64,000 bases of DNA from Planctomycetaceae bacterium. GTDB taxonomy: Bacteria; Planctomycetota; UBA1135; GCA-002686595. This document shows positions 16,151 to 25,700 of this stretch, one piece after another (the stretch's first letter is position 1; every line of letters starts with the position of its first letter). Where the stretch lies: positions 1 through 64,000 of the forward strand of contig WGMC01000013.1 of assembly GCA_016125265.1 (NCBI GenBank). Direction: 5' to 3'. Under the pieces are notes generated by a model. The model was not told the DNA's origin and made no database searches. It saw only the letters and a list, made by a program, of their open reading frames with translations. The translations under genes and the position numbers were made by a program.

Positions 16151-17686
16151 CTACCGGCCCAAGTTCACGAACGTACCGCCGGATTCCGACGCCAGGGTCT
16201 CCATGAACCCCGTCGAGAAGTCGCCGATGGCCAGGGTGTGGAGCACCACACGACGCAGCGCGTTGGCCTCGCGGAACACCCGCTGGATGTCGCGCTCCTC
16301 GATGAAGTCCCCGTGGGTGGGCTGGCCGTCGGAGAGGAAGAAGATCGTGTCCACGTCCACGCGGTAGTCGGTGGCCGTGGTGGCGCCGCGGCCTGGATCC
16401 ACGCCGAGGGCCGCCATCAGCGCCCCGTGTGTGTTGGTTTTGCCCTTGTGCAAGTTGGACGCGCCGCCGAGACCCGCGGAGGCGAGCGCCGCGTCCTCGG
16501 CTGTCCCGAGGGGCTTCAGCCGCCCGACGAACTCGAGAGCGCTCTTTTTGTGCAGCGCCGTCGCGGGCGCCAGTTCCTTGCGCCACGGCATCACGTCGGT
16601 CGCAAACGCGAGCACGTTGAACCGCACGTGCGGCTCGAGCCGTTCGATCGTGCGCGCGAGTTCGGTCTTGACGATGTCGATGCGCGCGAAGGACGGATAG
16701 TTGCCCGCTTCGAAGCGCTCCTTCTGCACGACGTGCGTCTGCATGGAGCCCGACACGTCGATGACGAATACCACCGCGCGACTCGGGGTGTCGATGCCGT
16801 GGTAGCTGGTGGCCGTGGGCGTGGTGTACCGCAGCCCGGCTTCGGCGCGCGCGGCCCGTTGTCGCGCCATGTCCTCGTCCGTCGGCAGTTTGTAGTTCGC
16901 GCCGAAGTTCTTCCAGAAGCCCTTCCAAGCGTCGAGATCGAGCCCGAAGTAGCGCCCCGTCAGTGCTTCGAGCGACGCGGCCGCATCGGCGACGAGGCGC
17001 CCCTCCTCCACTTCCATGCGCGCGATCAACGCGGGCACCGAACGCACGTCGCGCACCTGACCGAGCGCCGCGATCGCGCTGGCGCGCACCTGCCACACCG
17101 GATCGGCGAGCGCGGCGAGAGCCAACTCGACGACCAGCGGCGACCGCCGGACGGCCAGGCCGTCGAGGGCGCCCGCGCGCACCGCCGGTTCCGGGTCCGC
17201 CGCCGCCGCGGCGATGGCGGGCGCGACATCGCCTTGCCCCACGGCCGCCAGCGTGCGCAACGCGCCGAGGCGCACGGTCCACTGTTTGTCCTCGAGCGCC
17301 CCCACCACCGCGTCGGACAGGCCGTCCTCGACGAGCGGCAACCCCGCCACCGTCAGTGCATCGAGAAATCCGGCCCGAACGACCGGCGACTTGGTCTTTT
17401 GCAGCGCGGTGGCCAATGCGGTCCGCGAAGCCGGCTCGCGCAGCCCGCCGAGCACCCGCACCGCCGCGTGCACGATCTCGGGATCGCCATCGCCGAGCAG
17501 CGGCTCCAGCAGTTCGACGACCCGGGCGCTTTCGATGCGCTCCAGTGCGAGCACGGCCTCGACGCGCTCGGCGCGACTTTCCAGCTTCTTGTAGAAGCGG
17601 CGGAAATCGTCGAGGGTCTGATCGTCCCTGGCCCCGGCAAAGGGGGCCAGCACCAGCACGAGCAAGAGCAGGAGCAGCGGGCGCAT
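16151..17686 (-). CDS. Secreted HEAT-repeat and von Willebrand factor A protein
   Basis: 511 residues from the ATG at 17686, which begins the signal peptide MRPLLLLLLVLVLAPFAGA; the upstream frame is low-complexity and rejected. Residues about 20-240 are HEAT-like helix pairs (for example LEPLLGDGDPEIVHAAVRVL). A vWA domain follows with an intact MIDAS start (FVIDVSGSMQ) and the later Thr/Asp residues (KTNTHGALMAAL, FFLSDGQPTHGD). The protein should be periplasmic or surface-located and bind partners through a divalent metal. It is the first core gene right of the tRNA. Partner unknown. Confidence 0.85.
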   Translation of the reverse strand: MRPLLLLLLVLVLAPFAGARDDQTLDDFRRFYKKLESRAERVEAVLALERIESARVVELLEPLLGDGDPEIVHAAVRVLGGLREPASRTALATALQKTKSPVVRAGFLDALTVAGLPLVEDGLSDAVVGALEDKQWTVRLGALRTLAAVGQGDVAPAIAAAAADPEPAVRAGALDGLAVRRSPLVVELALAALADPVWQVRASAIAALGQVRDVRSVPALIARMEVEEGRLVADAAASLEALTGRYFGLDLDAWKGFWKNFGANYKLPTDEDMARQRAARAEAGLRYTTPTATSYHGIDTPSRAVVFVIDVSGSMQTHVVQKERFEAGNYPSFARIDIVKTELARTIERLEPHVRFNVLAFATDVMPWRKELAPATALHKKSALEFVGRLKPLGTAEDAALASAGLGGASNLHKGKTNTHGALMAALGVDPGRGATTATDYRVDVDTIFFLSDGQPTHGDFIEERDIQRVFREANALRRVVLHTLAIGDFSTGFMETLASESGGTFVNLGR

Positions 17687-17821
17687 GGGTTCCGAGGATA
17701 CCCGCGTCGGCGCCGGAGGTGACGCACGAGGCGGCGCGCGCGGAGCCCCACTGCGCCGCTTGCCCACGCTCGCGGGCAGAACCGCGCTGCAACGGGGCCG
17801 CTCACGCGGCCCGAGCCGCGC

Positions 17822-19888
17822 TCACTGGGGCGGACGGCCGCCCAGGACGCCCCCGGGGACCTTCTGGTCCGCGGGTTCGATCTCCGGGTTGACGAGGGTC
17901 ACACGGCCCCCGGCGTCGGTGAGGATCGTCACGCGGTCGCCATCCCTCGACAGCACTCGTCCCACCAGCACACCTCCGGCGGTCTTGACACGCACACGCT
18001 CGGAGCTGGTGGTGGCGGCCGAGCGTCCCTTCGGGGCCGGGCCTTCCGGCAGGCGGTCGATGCGCGCGACGGTCTCGCCGGCGATGGCGATCGTGCCGAG
18101 GCTCATCACGAGCCACACCTGGCTCTCCCCCATCGAATCGAGGCGGCCGTCGAAGACGTCGCCCCGCTGCGTGACGATACGCACGCGGCCGACGTTCGGC
18201 GTGACCATCCGGAACTTGGACTGGATGCGCGAGAGCGGCGGGACCTCGGTTCCCGTCCAGCGTTGGCCGAGATCCTCACTGGTCGGCATGCGGAAGATGG
18301 GGCTGCTCGGGTTGGCGGCCTTGTCGTCGAGGAGGATCGAACCTTCGCGGCGCTCCGTCGGCAGTCCGGGCAGCGTCGAGGTGCGGCCGATCGGGCCGGA
18401 GGGCACGCCGCCGCTGGCGACAGGCGGTCCCATGGGCACCCCGCCTGCGAGTGCGGGAGGCGGAGGTCCGACGGGCGCGTCCGCGGCGGCGACGGAAGCG
18501 GGCGCGACAGGCTGAGCAAGCACGGGCGGCGTCGACGGTGCGCTCGGCTTTGCCGGCAGCGACGCGGCGGCGACGGCGGGCTTCGCGGCATCGGCCTGCG
18601 TCGGCGCGTCGGCTGCGGGCGCCCCGACGGCGGACGCGTCGCCCCGAGTCGCATCGACCGCGACGGGTTGGGCGGATTGTGCGCCCGCGGGATGTGTCGG
18701 TGCGGCCGCGGGAATCGACTGTTCCTCCGCGCGACCGGCGACTTCGGCGGGCTCGAGCACTTGGGGTGCGGCGGCCGGCGCCGCGGGCGCGGTCGGCGAG
18801 GTTGCGCTGCTGCGCGGCGCCTCGGGCTCCGGCCGCTGCACGCGGCGCGCCCCGCTGGCGGCGGCCAGCGCCTCCGCCTCCCCAGCGGAGACCGCGGGTG
18901 TTTCGGCGGCTTGTTCCGAGGCAGCACGCGCCGGCACGGGGTCCGCGGCCGCGACTTGCACATGCGCACCATCGCGCGCATTCGCGCGATTGCCGATGCC
19001 GACGAGGGACCCGAGTCCCACACGTTCGAACCAGCTCTGCGGCACCTGGTACGGCACGTCGAACGGCAGGTACCCCGTCACTGGCAGCACGACGGCGAGA
19101 CTCGCGGCCACCATGCAGCCCGCGCCCAGGGTCACGAGCGCCCCCATGCGACGGCGGGGCCGGGCCGCTCCCGCGAAGCTGCGCTCCGCGCCGAAGTCGA
19201 CTCCCTCCTCCGCGGCGTAACTCGGCTCGAAGGACTCGTCCTCCGACTCGCTTTCGTCGAACGACGAGCTGCCGTCGTCCTCACCTTGGAACTCGCCCGT
19301 CTCGTCGTCGGCGTGCGCAATCGCGAGATCCTCGTCCTGCGTTTCCTCGAACTCCTCGGACTCGCCCCCGGCGGCGTAGGCCTCCGCCTCGTACTCCTCG
19401 GACTCGTCGGTGCTCTCCGCCGGCTCGGAACCGTCGCCCACGAGCACCTGCTCGTATTCCGTCTCTTCCTCCGCGTCCAAGTCGCCTTCCCAGCCGTCCT
19501 CGTCGGACTCGTCCTCCGCTTCGACCGCCGCGTGCGGAGGCGCGTAGATGTCCGAGGAAGGTGCGTCGGTGGGCACGCCGAAACTCGACGCGCCATCCGG
19601 CACCTCGTTGAGCACACCCAGGTCGTCCTGCTGCGGTTCGTCGTCGTACTCGGGCTCCTCGCCCGACAGGCGCAGCGGCGCGCGCTGGGACGCCTGATCC
19701 TCGAGCTCCTGCGCCATGCCCACGAGATCCCCGGCGGTGCGGCCGAGACCGAGGAAGTCCCCGTCGCCGCCCTGTTGTTGGAGCGCGCCCTGCACCAGTT
19801 CGCCGGGGGTCACGACCCGGGCGCCTCGCGCGGGTCGGTTGCCGCGGGGGCGATTGGGGTCGTCCTGTTGATCGTGGGGCTCTTGCAT
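17822..19888 (-). CDS. Large acidic single-pass membrane protein with Ala/Pro linker
   Basis: 688 residues from the ATG at 19888; an upstream in-frame start at 19939 adds 17 residues. Order: a short Gln-rich head, a long Glu/Asp-rich region (about 60-240), a basic patch followed by one TM helix (GALVTLGAGCMVAASLAVVL, near 250), an Ala/Pro-rich linker of about 200 residues, and a C-terminal globular part with two small beta-barrel-like repeats (GDVFDGRLDSMGESQVWLVM and GGVLVGRVLSRDGDRVTIL). The acidic part would be cytoplasmic and the barrels outside. No family is recognised. The strongly acidic and Ala-rich segments are low-complexity. It is divergent from the M28 peptidase gene. Confidence 0.75.
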   Translation of the reverse strand: MQEPHDQQDDPNRPRGNRPARGARVVTPGELVQGALQQQGGDGDFLGLGRTAGDLVGMAQELEDQASQRAPLRLSGEEPEYDDEPQQDDLGVLNEVPDGASSFGVPTDAPSSDIYAPPHAAVEAEDESDEDGWEGDLDAEEETEYEQVLVGDGSEPAESTDESEEYEAEAYAAGGESEEFEETQDEDLAIAHADDETGEFQGEDDGSSSFDESESEDESFEPSYAAEEGVDFGAERSFAGAARPRRRMGALVTLGAGCMVAASLAVVLPVTGYLPFDVPYQVPQSWFERVGLGSLVGIGNRANARDGAHVQVAAADPVPARAASEQAAETPAVSAGEAEALAAASGARRVQRPEPEAPRSSATSPTAPAAPAAAPQVLEPAEVAGRAEEQSIPAAAPTHPAGAQSAQPVAVDATRGDASAVGAPAADAPTQADAAKPAVAAASLPAKPSAPSTPPVLAQPVAPASVAAADAPVGPPPPALAGGVPMGPPVASGGVPSGPIGRTSTLPGLPTERREGSILLDDKAANPSSPIFRMPTSEDLGQRWTGTEVPPLSRIQSKFRMVTPNVGRVRIVTQRGDVFDGRLDSMGESQVWLVMSLGTIAIAGETVARIDRLPEGPAPKGRSAATTSSERVRVKTAGGVLVGRVLSRDGDRVTILTDAGGRVTLVNPEIEPADQKVPGGVLGGRPPQ

Positions 19889-20087
19889 TGCGGTCGTCGA
19901 GGGCCGGGGGCCCAGTTCGTGGCAGGGAAACGCGCGCATCCGGCCCCCTCTGGGGGCGTGTTGCCGTGCGCGGGTGCGACGGGGCTATCGGCAGGGGGTG
20001 GGGTGGCTTTGAAGGTCAGACGGGAATTGGCTCCGGGCGGCGCGCCTCGGGCTTGCGGCGGAGAGGGGTGGACCTGAGGATCTCCCC

Positions 20088-21479
20088 ATGGCGACGACGC
20101 TCCGGTGGATTTGGCCCGCGCTTTTGCTCCAGGTGGCCGCGACAACCGGCGGGACCGGCACCGAGCGGGCGCTCGCCGCCCTCGTCGACGACAACCGGGC
20201 CGCTGCCCACGTGCGGCTCATCGTGGCCCTCGGCGCCCGCATGGGCGGCACGGATTCGGGTGCCCGGGCCAACGCCGTGCGACGCGCGGCGTTCGAGCGC
20301 CTCGGCCTCACCGCCTGGACCGAATCGGACGGGGAGCTTTGGAATGCGGAAGAACGTTCCTGGTCCCTGGTCGCCCACACGGAAGCGGGCCCGCGGGCGA
20401 TCGAGCGCTCCTGGCCCTACGGCTTCTCCCCCCCCGTGGCCGGCCGCTTCGCGCTGACCGCCGGCGACGGGGACTCGCCCGCCCAGTTGCTGCGCACCGC
20501 GCCGCGGCGCCGCGCGGAGAACCCGCCCAAGGTGGTGCTGGTCGACGGTCGCAACACCAGCGTCGGAGACTGGCCGCAGATCTCGCGCCTCGCGCCCGGT
20601 GCGGAGAACCCCACCGCGGTGTTCGGAATCCCGAGCGCCGAAGGCGCCTGGTTGCGCGCGGAGTTGGAAGCGGGTCGCAAGGTGGAGCTCGAGGCCAAGC
20701 TCGAAACGGTGATCCGCAAGTCCGACGTGGCGACGGTGTTCGCGCGCATCCCCGCGGCGGAAGGAGCGCCCCCTGGATACTTGCTGTTCTCGGCCCATGG
20801 CGACGCGGATTCGGGCGGACCGGGCGCGAACGACAACGGCAGCGGCGAGGCGATCGTCTTCGAAATCGCAGGGGCATTCGCGAAGGCGCGCGCCGCTGGC
20901 CTCGTGCCCGCGCCGCCGCGCGAGCTGCGTTTCGCCATCTGGGGCGCGGAGATCCACTCGTCGAAGGCGCACCGCGAGCGCGCGCTCGCCGAAGGCGCGG
21001 AGCCGATGCTCGGCCTCTTGAACTTCGACCAGTCGGGGTACGGGGTGCTCGGCGATCGGCTCTACCTGGAGCCCGACGACGAGCCCCACCACGCGGCGTT
21101 GCTGGCGGCCTTGCTCGCCGTCCTGAACGAGCACAGCGGCCAGCCGGGATTCCCCACACGCTGGGCGACGGTGAAGAGCCTCGGCGGCACGGATTCCTAC
21201 GTCTTCAGCCAATCGCCCGCGATGCGCGAACGCGGTGTGCCCGCGCTGACCCTCTACGCCAGCGCATGGGGACGTCAGGCCGCGCACCCGCGCACCAAGG
21301 ACCAACTCGGCATGAGCGACGAGGAGTCCGAACGTGTCGTCGTGGACCACGACCCCTACTACCACTCCGCCGGGGACCTGCCCGCGCTGACCACGGACCT
21401 GCAACCGTACTTCTTGGGCTGGAACGCTCGGGTCGGACTGCTCGGCGGGCTGCGTTGGCTCGAGGGATTGGACGGTTGA
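20088..21479 (+). CDS. M28 family zinc aminopeptidase-like protein, secreted
   Basis: 463 residues with an N-terminal hydrophobic signal-like segment (IWPALLLQVAATTGG). Metal-site motifs of the M28 fold are readable: AHGDADSGGPGANDNGSG (His and bridging Asp), WGAEIHSSKAH (Glu region), NFDQSGYG (Asp) and HSAGD near the C-terminus (final His). Members remove N-terminal amino acids or cleave dipeptides. The first motif AHGD and WGAEIH differ slightly from the usual AHxD and xxEExG, so substrate and activity are uncertain. It leads an operon with a histidine phosphatase and a P-loop protein. Confidence 0.8.
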   Translation: MATTLRWIWPALLLQVAATTGGTGTERALAALVDDNRAAAHVRLIVALGARMGGTDSGARANAVRRAAFERLGLTAWTESDGELWNAEERSWSLVAHTEAGPRAIERSWPYGFSPPVAGRFALTAGDGDSPAQLLRTAPRRRAENPPKVVLVDGRNTSVGDWPQISRLAPGAENPTAVFGIPSAEGAWLRAELEAGRKVELEAKLETVIRKSDVATVFARIPAAEGAPPGYLLFSAHGDADSGGPGANDNGSGEAIVFEIAGAFAKARAAGLVPAPPRELRFAIWGAEIHSSKAHRERALAEGAEPMLGLLNFDQSGYGVLGDRLYLEPDDEPHHAALLAALLAVLNEHSGQPGFPTRWATVKSLGGTDSYVFSQSPAMRERGVPALTLYASAWGRQAAHPRTKDQLGMSDEESERVVVDHDPYYHSAGDLPALTTDLQPYFLGWNARVGLLGGLRWLEGLDG

Positions 21480-22132
21480 GCGACAACGGCCAGTTCGACG
21501 CGGCCACGCGGGCCGCGATGGTTTGTGATCGGGTGGCGACGGTGGAGTTGCTGCGCCACGGCGCCGTGCGCGAGGTCGAGCGGAGGGTGGTGCGCGGGCA
21601 GTTGGATACGGGCCTGAGCGACGTCGGGATGGGCGAGCAGGCGGCGCTCGTCGAGCGAATGGCGGCGGCGCCCGTGGCGCGTCTCGTGTCGAGCGACCTG
21701 CCGCGGTGTGCCGGGATGGCAGTCGAACTCGGGGGGCGGCTCGGTATCGAAGTCGAGTTCGTCCCCGCGTTGCGCGAGCAATCCCTCGGTGTGTGGGAAG
21801 GCCGCACTTGGCAGGAACTGCAGGTCGCGGACGCCGCGCGCACCCGCGACTACTGGCGCGACTTCGTGCACACGGAACCGCCGGGCGGCGAATCGTTCCT
21901 CGCGATGACCCAGCGTGTGCAGGGATGGTTCGACGCGGAGTACGCGGCGCTCCTCGATCGGACCACGGTGTTCGTGACCCACGTGGGCCCAATCCGCGCG
22001 CTGGTGTGCCGGGCCCTCGGCATCGACGTGGCGCAGTCCCTTCGGCTCGCACCCGCGACCGGTTCGCGCACCCGCCTCCTGTGCAGCGAGGCGGGCACCG
22101 TGCTCGAAGTGTTCGGAGAGCGCCCCGGGTGA
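21476..22132 (+). CDS. Histidine phosphatase family protein
   Basis: 218 residues from a TTG at 21476, which overlaps the preceding stop as TTGA and has GAGGG eight bases upstream; an ATG at 21518 is an alternative start. The phosphoglycerate-mutase-type RHG motif is LLRHGAVRE, followed by a conserved Arg in VVRGQLDTGLS, an SSDLPRC segment and the second catalytic His in FVTHVGPIRAL. The family hydrolyses phosphate esters through a phospho-His, for example in alpha-ribazole phosphatase or general phosphatases. Substrate not predictable. It overlaps the next gene by GTGA. Confidence 0.85.
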   Translation: MSDNGQFDAATRAAMVCDRVATVELLRHGAVREVERRVVRGQLDTGLSDVGMGEQAALVERMAAAPVARLVSSDLPRCAGMAVELGGRLGIEVEFVPALREQSLGVWEGRTWQELQVADAARTRDYWRDFVHTEPPGGESFLAMTQRVQGWFDAEYAALLDRTTVFVTHVGPIRALVCRALGIDVAQSLRLAPATGSRTRLLCSEAGTVLEVFGERPG

Positions 22133-22695
22133 GCGCGCCTCCCCGCCGCATCGCGCTCGCGGGTTCCGCCGGCACGGGCAAAACAACCCTGGGCCGATTG
22201 CTGGCCGCCGAACTGGGTTACGTGTTCGTCGACGAGGGGATGCGCAAGCGCCTCGAGGCGGGCCTCGACTGGATGGCGTTGCACGCGCGCCCCGGCGGGT
22301 ACGAAGACCTCCTGGAGGAACTGTGGCACGAACAACAGGCCGCGGAATCCGACGCCCTGCGACACGCCCCCGGTTTTGTCGCCGACCGATCGCCCTACGA
22401 CCACGGCGCGTTCTGGCTGCACTACGGCAGCCTGCACGATCGCACGCGCACGGACCAGTGGATGGAGCGCCTGATCACCGCGGGCCGCACGCTGGATCGT
22501 GTGGTGCTGCTGCCGTGGGGCGATCTGCCCCTCGCCCACGACGGTGTGCGCTCGACCGACCGTTGGCTGCAGTTCCGCTTCCAATCGATCGTCGAGGGCC
22601 TGCTGCACCGCTACGCTCCGCCGGCCCAGGTCGTGCCGATCCCGCCCGCGCTCGACGTCCCCGCACGGCTCGCGCACACACTCGGCGCGCTCTAG
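22129..22695 (+). CDS. P-loop kinase-like AAA protein (NadR/AAA_28-type)
   Basis: 188 residues. Walker A AGSAGTGKTT lies at 11-20. The helix RLLAAELGYVFVDEGMRKRL and the later VADRSPYDHGAFW segment resemble the AAA_28/NadR-kinase style of nucleoside or nicotinamide riboside kinase-like proteins. GTG start overlaps the stop of the phosphatase gene by four bases. It is the last gene of the three-gene operon. Operon partners (peptidase, phosphatase) do not reveal the substrate. Confidence 0.75.
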   Translation: MSAPPRRIALAGSAGTGKTTLGRLLAAELGYVFVDEGMRKRLEAGLDWMALHARPGGYEDLLEELWHEQQAAESDALRHAPGFVADRSPYDHGAFWLHYGSLHDRTRTDQWMERLITAGRTLDRVVLLPWGDLPLAHDGVRSTDRWLQFRFQSIVEGLLHRYAPPAQVVPIPPALDVPARLAHTLGAL

Positions 22696-22758
22696 CGCGC
22701 CGCATCGCCGAGACGGAGGCGTGGAGTCACATGCAGCCGGGCTCGGGGTCCGCGGGCG

Positions 22759-25700
22759 TCAACCAGGGTCGGGCTCGGAGCGAACGTCGGGCAGGTTTCG
22801 CAGCAGGCGCACGAGCACGTCGGGATCGACCGGCTTGACCAAGTGGTGGTCGAAACCCGCCTCTCGGGTCCGCTCCCGATGCTCGTCCTGACTCCAACCG
22901 CTTTGCGCCAGGATGAAGATATCCCTGCCCCATTCCTGTGCGCGGATGCGTCGGCAGACCTCGTAGCCGTTGAGCTTCGGGAGTCCGATATCGAGGAGGA
23001 TCACGTCGGGCCGGTGGGTGGCTGCCACGCTTACGGCTGCTTCCCCGTCGTAAGCCGTCAGGACCTCGCTCCCCATCATCTCCAGTGCGATGGCGAGGCT
23101 GTCCGCACTGTCGGTATTGTCGTCCACGACCAGAACACGCAACGCAAGCGTGCCGCCATCGGGCTGGACGGCGATGGGCGCCTTCGCGGACGTCGCGACG
23201 ACGCACGGAATCCTGACGACGAACTCGGCGCCTTGCCCGGCCCCCTCGCTGCGCGCTTCGACGGTTCCGCCGTGCAGTTCGACCAGGCTCTTCACCAGGG
23301 CCAACCCGATGCCGAGCCCGCCTTGCGCGCCCTCCCAGGACTGATCGACCTGGGAGAACATGTCGAAAACGCGGGGCAAATGGGCAGCGGCGATGCCGAC
23401 GCCCGTGTCCTTGACGGACACAAGCAACTCGTTTCCCTGCTGCTCAGCCCTGAGCGAGATCTGCGCCTTCCGCTTGGTGTGTTTGGCCGAGTTGTTGAGC
23501 AGATTCGAGAGTACCTGCGCCAGTCGGGTCGGGTCCACCTCGACAAGCAGTGGGCTGGGCGGGAGCGCGATACTGAGATCGTGGCCCAGGCTCTCGATGA
23601 GCGGCAAACTCGTTTCGACGGCACTGTTCACGACCGTGGCCACGTCGACGCGCTCGATCCGCAACTGGATCTTGCCGGTCGCGATCCGACTTGCGTCCAT
23701 CAGGTCGTCGACCAACCGCACCATCTGGCGGATCTGGCGGTCCATGAGCGCGCGTGCTTTCTCGACGACGGACCAATCGCCCCGCGCCAGCCGGATGAGC
23801 TGCAGACCATTGGAGATCGGAGCCAGCGGATTGCGCAGTTCGTGGGCCAACGTGGCCAAGAACACGTCCTTCATCCGGTTGGCGTTGGACAGCTCGGCCG
23901 CGATGCCCCGCAGTTCCTCTTCCAGTCGCTTCGCGTCCGTGATGTCGTAGTTGATGCCGTCGAACCGCACCGGTTCACCATCGGGGCCATACGTCGCCTG
24001 CCCCATCGACTTCAGCCAGCGGATCTCGCCGGTCGACGGGTTCACCACGCGGTGTTCGATGGCGTACAGGCTGCCGTCCTTCAGCGCCCGCTCCATGGCG
24101 AGCTGGGTACGCTCCCGGTCGTCGGCGTGCAGACGGCTCAGGAAGAGGTCGATGGTGGGTGCCTCACCGTCGGGCACGTGGAAGATGGCCCGTGTGCGTT
24201 CATCCCAGTCCAGCGCCGCCAACGGCAATGTGTTCAACCACATCCCGACGCCTGTCGCCGCAAGCGTGAAGTTGAGTTCCGCGGTCCGCTGACGCAGGGC
24301 CGCCTCCGCCGCCTCCCTCTCGGTCAAGTCGAGCATCGAACCGACCATGCGGATCGGCTTGCCGTGCTCCCGAACGATCCGTCCGCGGTCGAGCACGGAG
24401 GCGTAGGTCCCATCGGCGCGGCGGAAGCGGTAGTCGGCGGACCAGATTTCGCTGCCCCCCTCGATGGCCGCGTGGATGGCGCCGTGGATGCGCGCGCGGT
24501 CGTCCGGGTGGAGGTTGTCCTCCCACCAGGATGCGTCCTCACCCACGTCTTCGGGCGCATAACCGAACGCCCGCGTCAATCCGTGGTTCCAGGTCACGCG
24601 ATTGGTCGTCAGGTCCCAATCCCAGATGGCGTCGTTCGCCGCTTCGCCGACCAAGCGGTAGCGGGTCTCGCTTTCGCGCAGCGCCGCGGCGGCCTTCCTC
24701 TCGTCGGTGATGTCGCGGAACTCGAGGATCGTCCCCACGAGAACTCCGTCGCGAGCGATCGCACGCGCGTTGCACATCACCGGAAAACGCTCGCCACTTC
24801 GGCGCACGAAGACGTCCTCGCGGTCGCGCACCTCGTCGCCGGACATCAGCCCCGAAGCGATGGTCGACTCTCGCCAGGGCCGGCCTCGATCGTCGTCGCG
24901 AATCTGGCGAACGAAGTCGTCGAGGGCGCCGCCTTCGATCTCCTCGAAACTGAATCCGATCATGTTCGCCGCGGCCGGATTCATGAACGTGCAGCGGCCG
25001 TTCTCGTCCAGCATCACGATGGCCGTCGTGGCCGTGTCGGTGATGCTGCGTGTCAAGTCGAGCTGGAACCGCAGCCGCTGCTCCGCCAGCTTCGCGTCCG
25101 TGATGTCCAGCATCGTTCCGAGCGAACGCACGGCCCGCCGCGGGCTTTCCGCGGAGAACACGGTGCGGACCTTGGCCGCCACCCACCGGGTCGCCCCGTC
25201 CGCACGGAGCAGGCGGTGCTGGATCTCGAGTTCGCCTCCGCTCTCCGGGTCCAGCGCGGCGGCCCACGCGGCCTTGATGGAACTCCGGTCGTCCGGATGG
25301 ACGCGGGCCATCACCGCCTTCGGAGTGAGCGGGTCGTCCGTCTCGAAGCCCCAGATGCGCAATCCACCTTCGCTGAAACTCAGCCGCCCCGTTTCGGGCT
25401 CGAAGTCGAGGATCCCCACGGCGGTAGCATCCGCCGCGAGGCGCAGGCGCTCTTCGTTCTCGCGCAGTGCCGCTCTGGTTCGCTCCAACTCCTCGACGTC
25501 GGTGTTGGTTCCCAGCCAGCGAATCACCCGTCCGTCGTCGTCGCGAATGGGCTCGACACGGGTAAGGAACCGACGGTATTCGCCATTCCGCCCGCGAAGC
25601 GGAAAGACCATCTCGAAGGATTGGCCGGTGCCGAGGGACTCGCGCCAGCGCTCCAAAACCTGCGGCAAGCAGCGCGGATCGTGCACACGTTGCCAGCCCC

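Noticed and set aside
15891-17792. Long minus-strand frame covering the tRNA and the vWA gene
   Set aside because: It reads through the tRNA and is out of frame with the clear HEAT/vWA protein; composition is Arg/Gly-rich.
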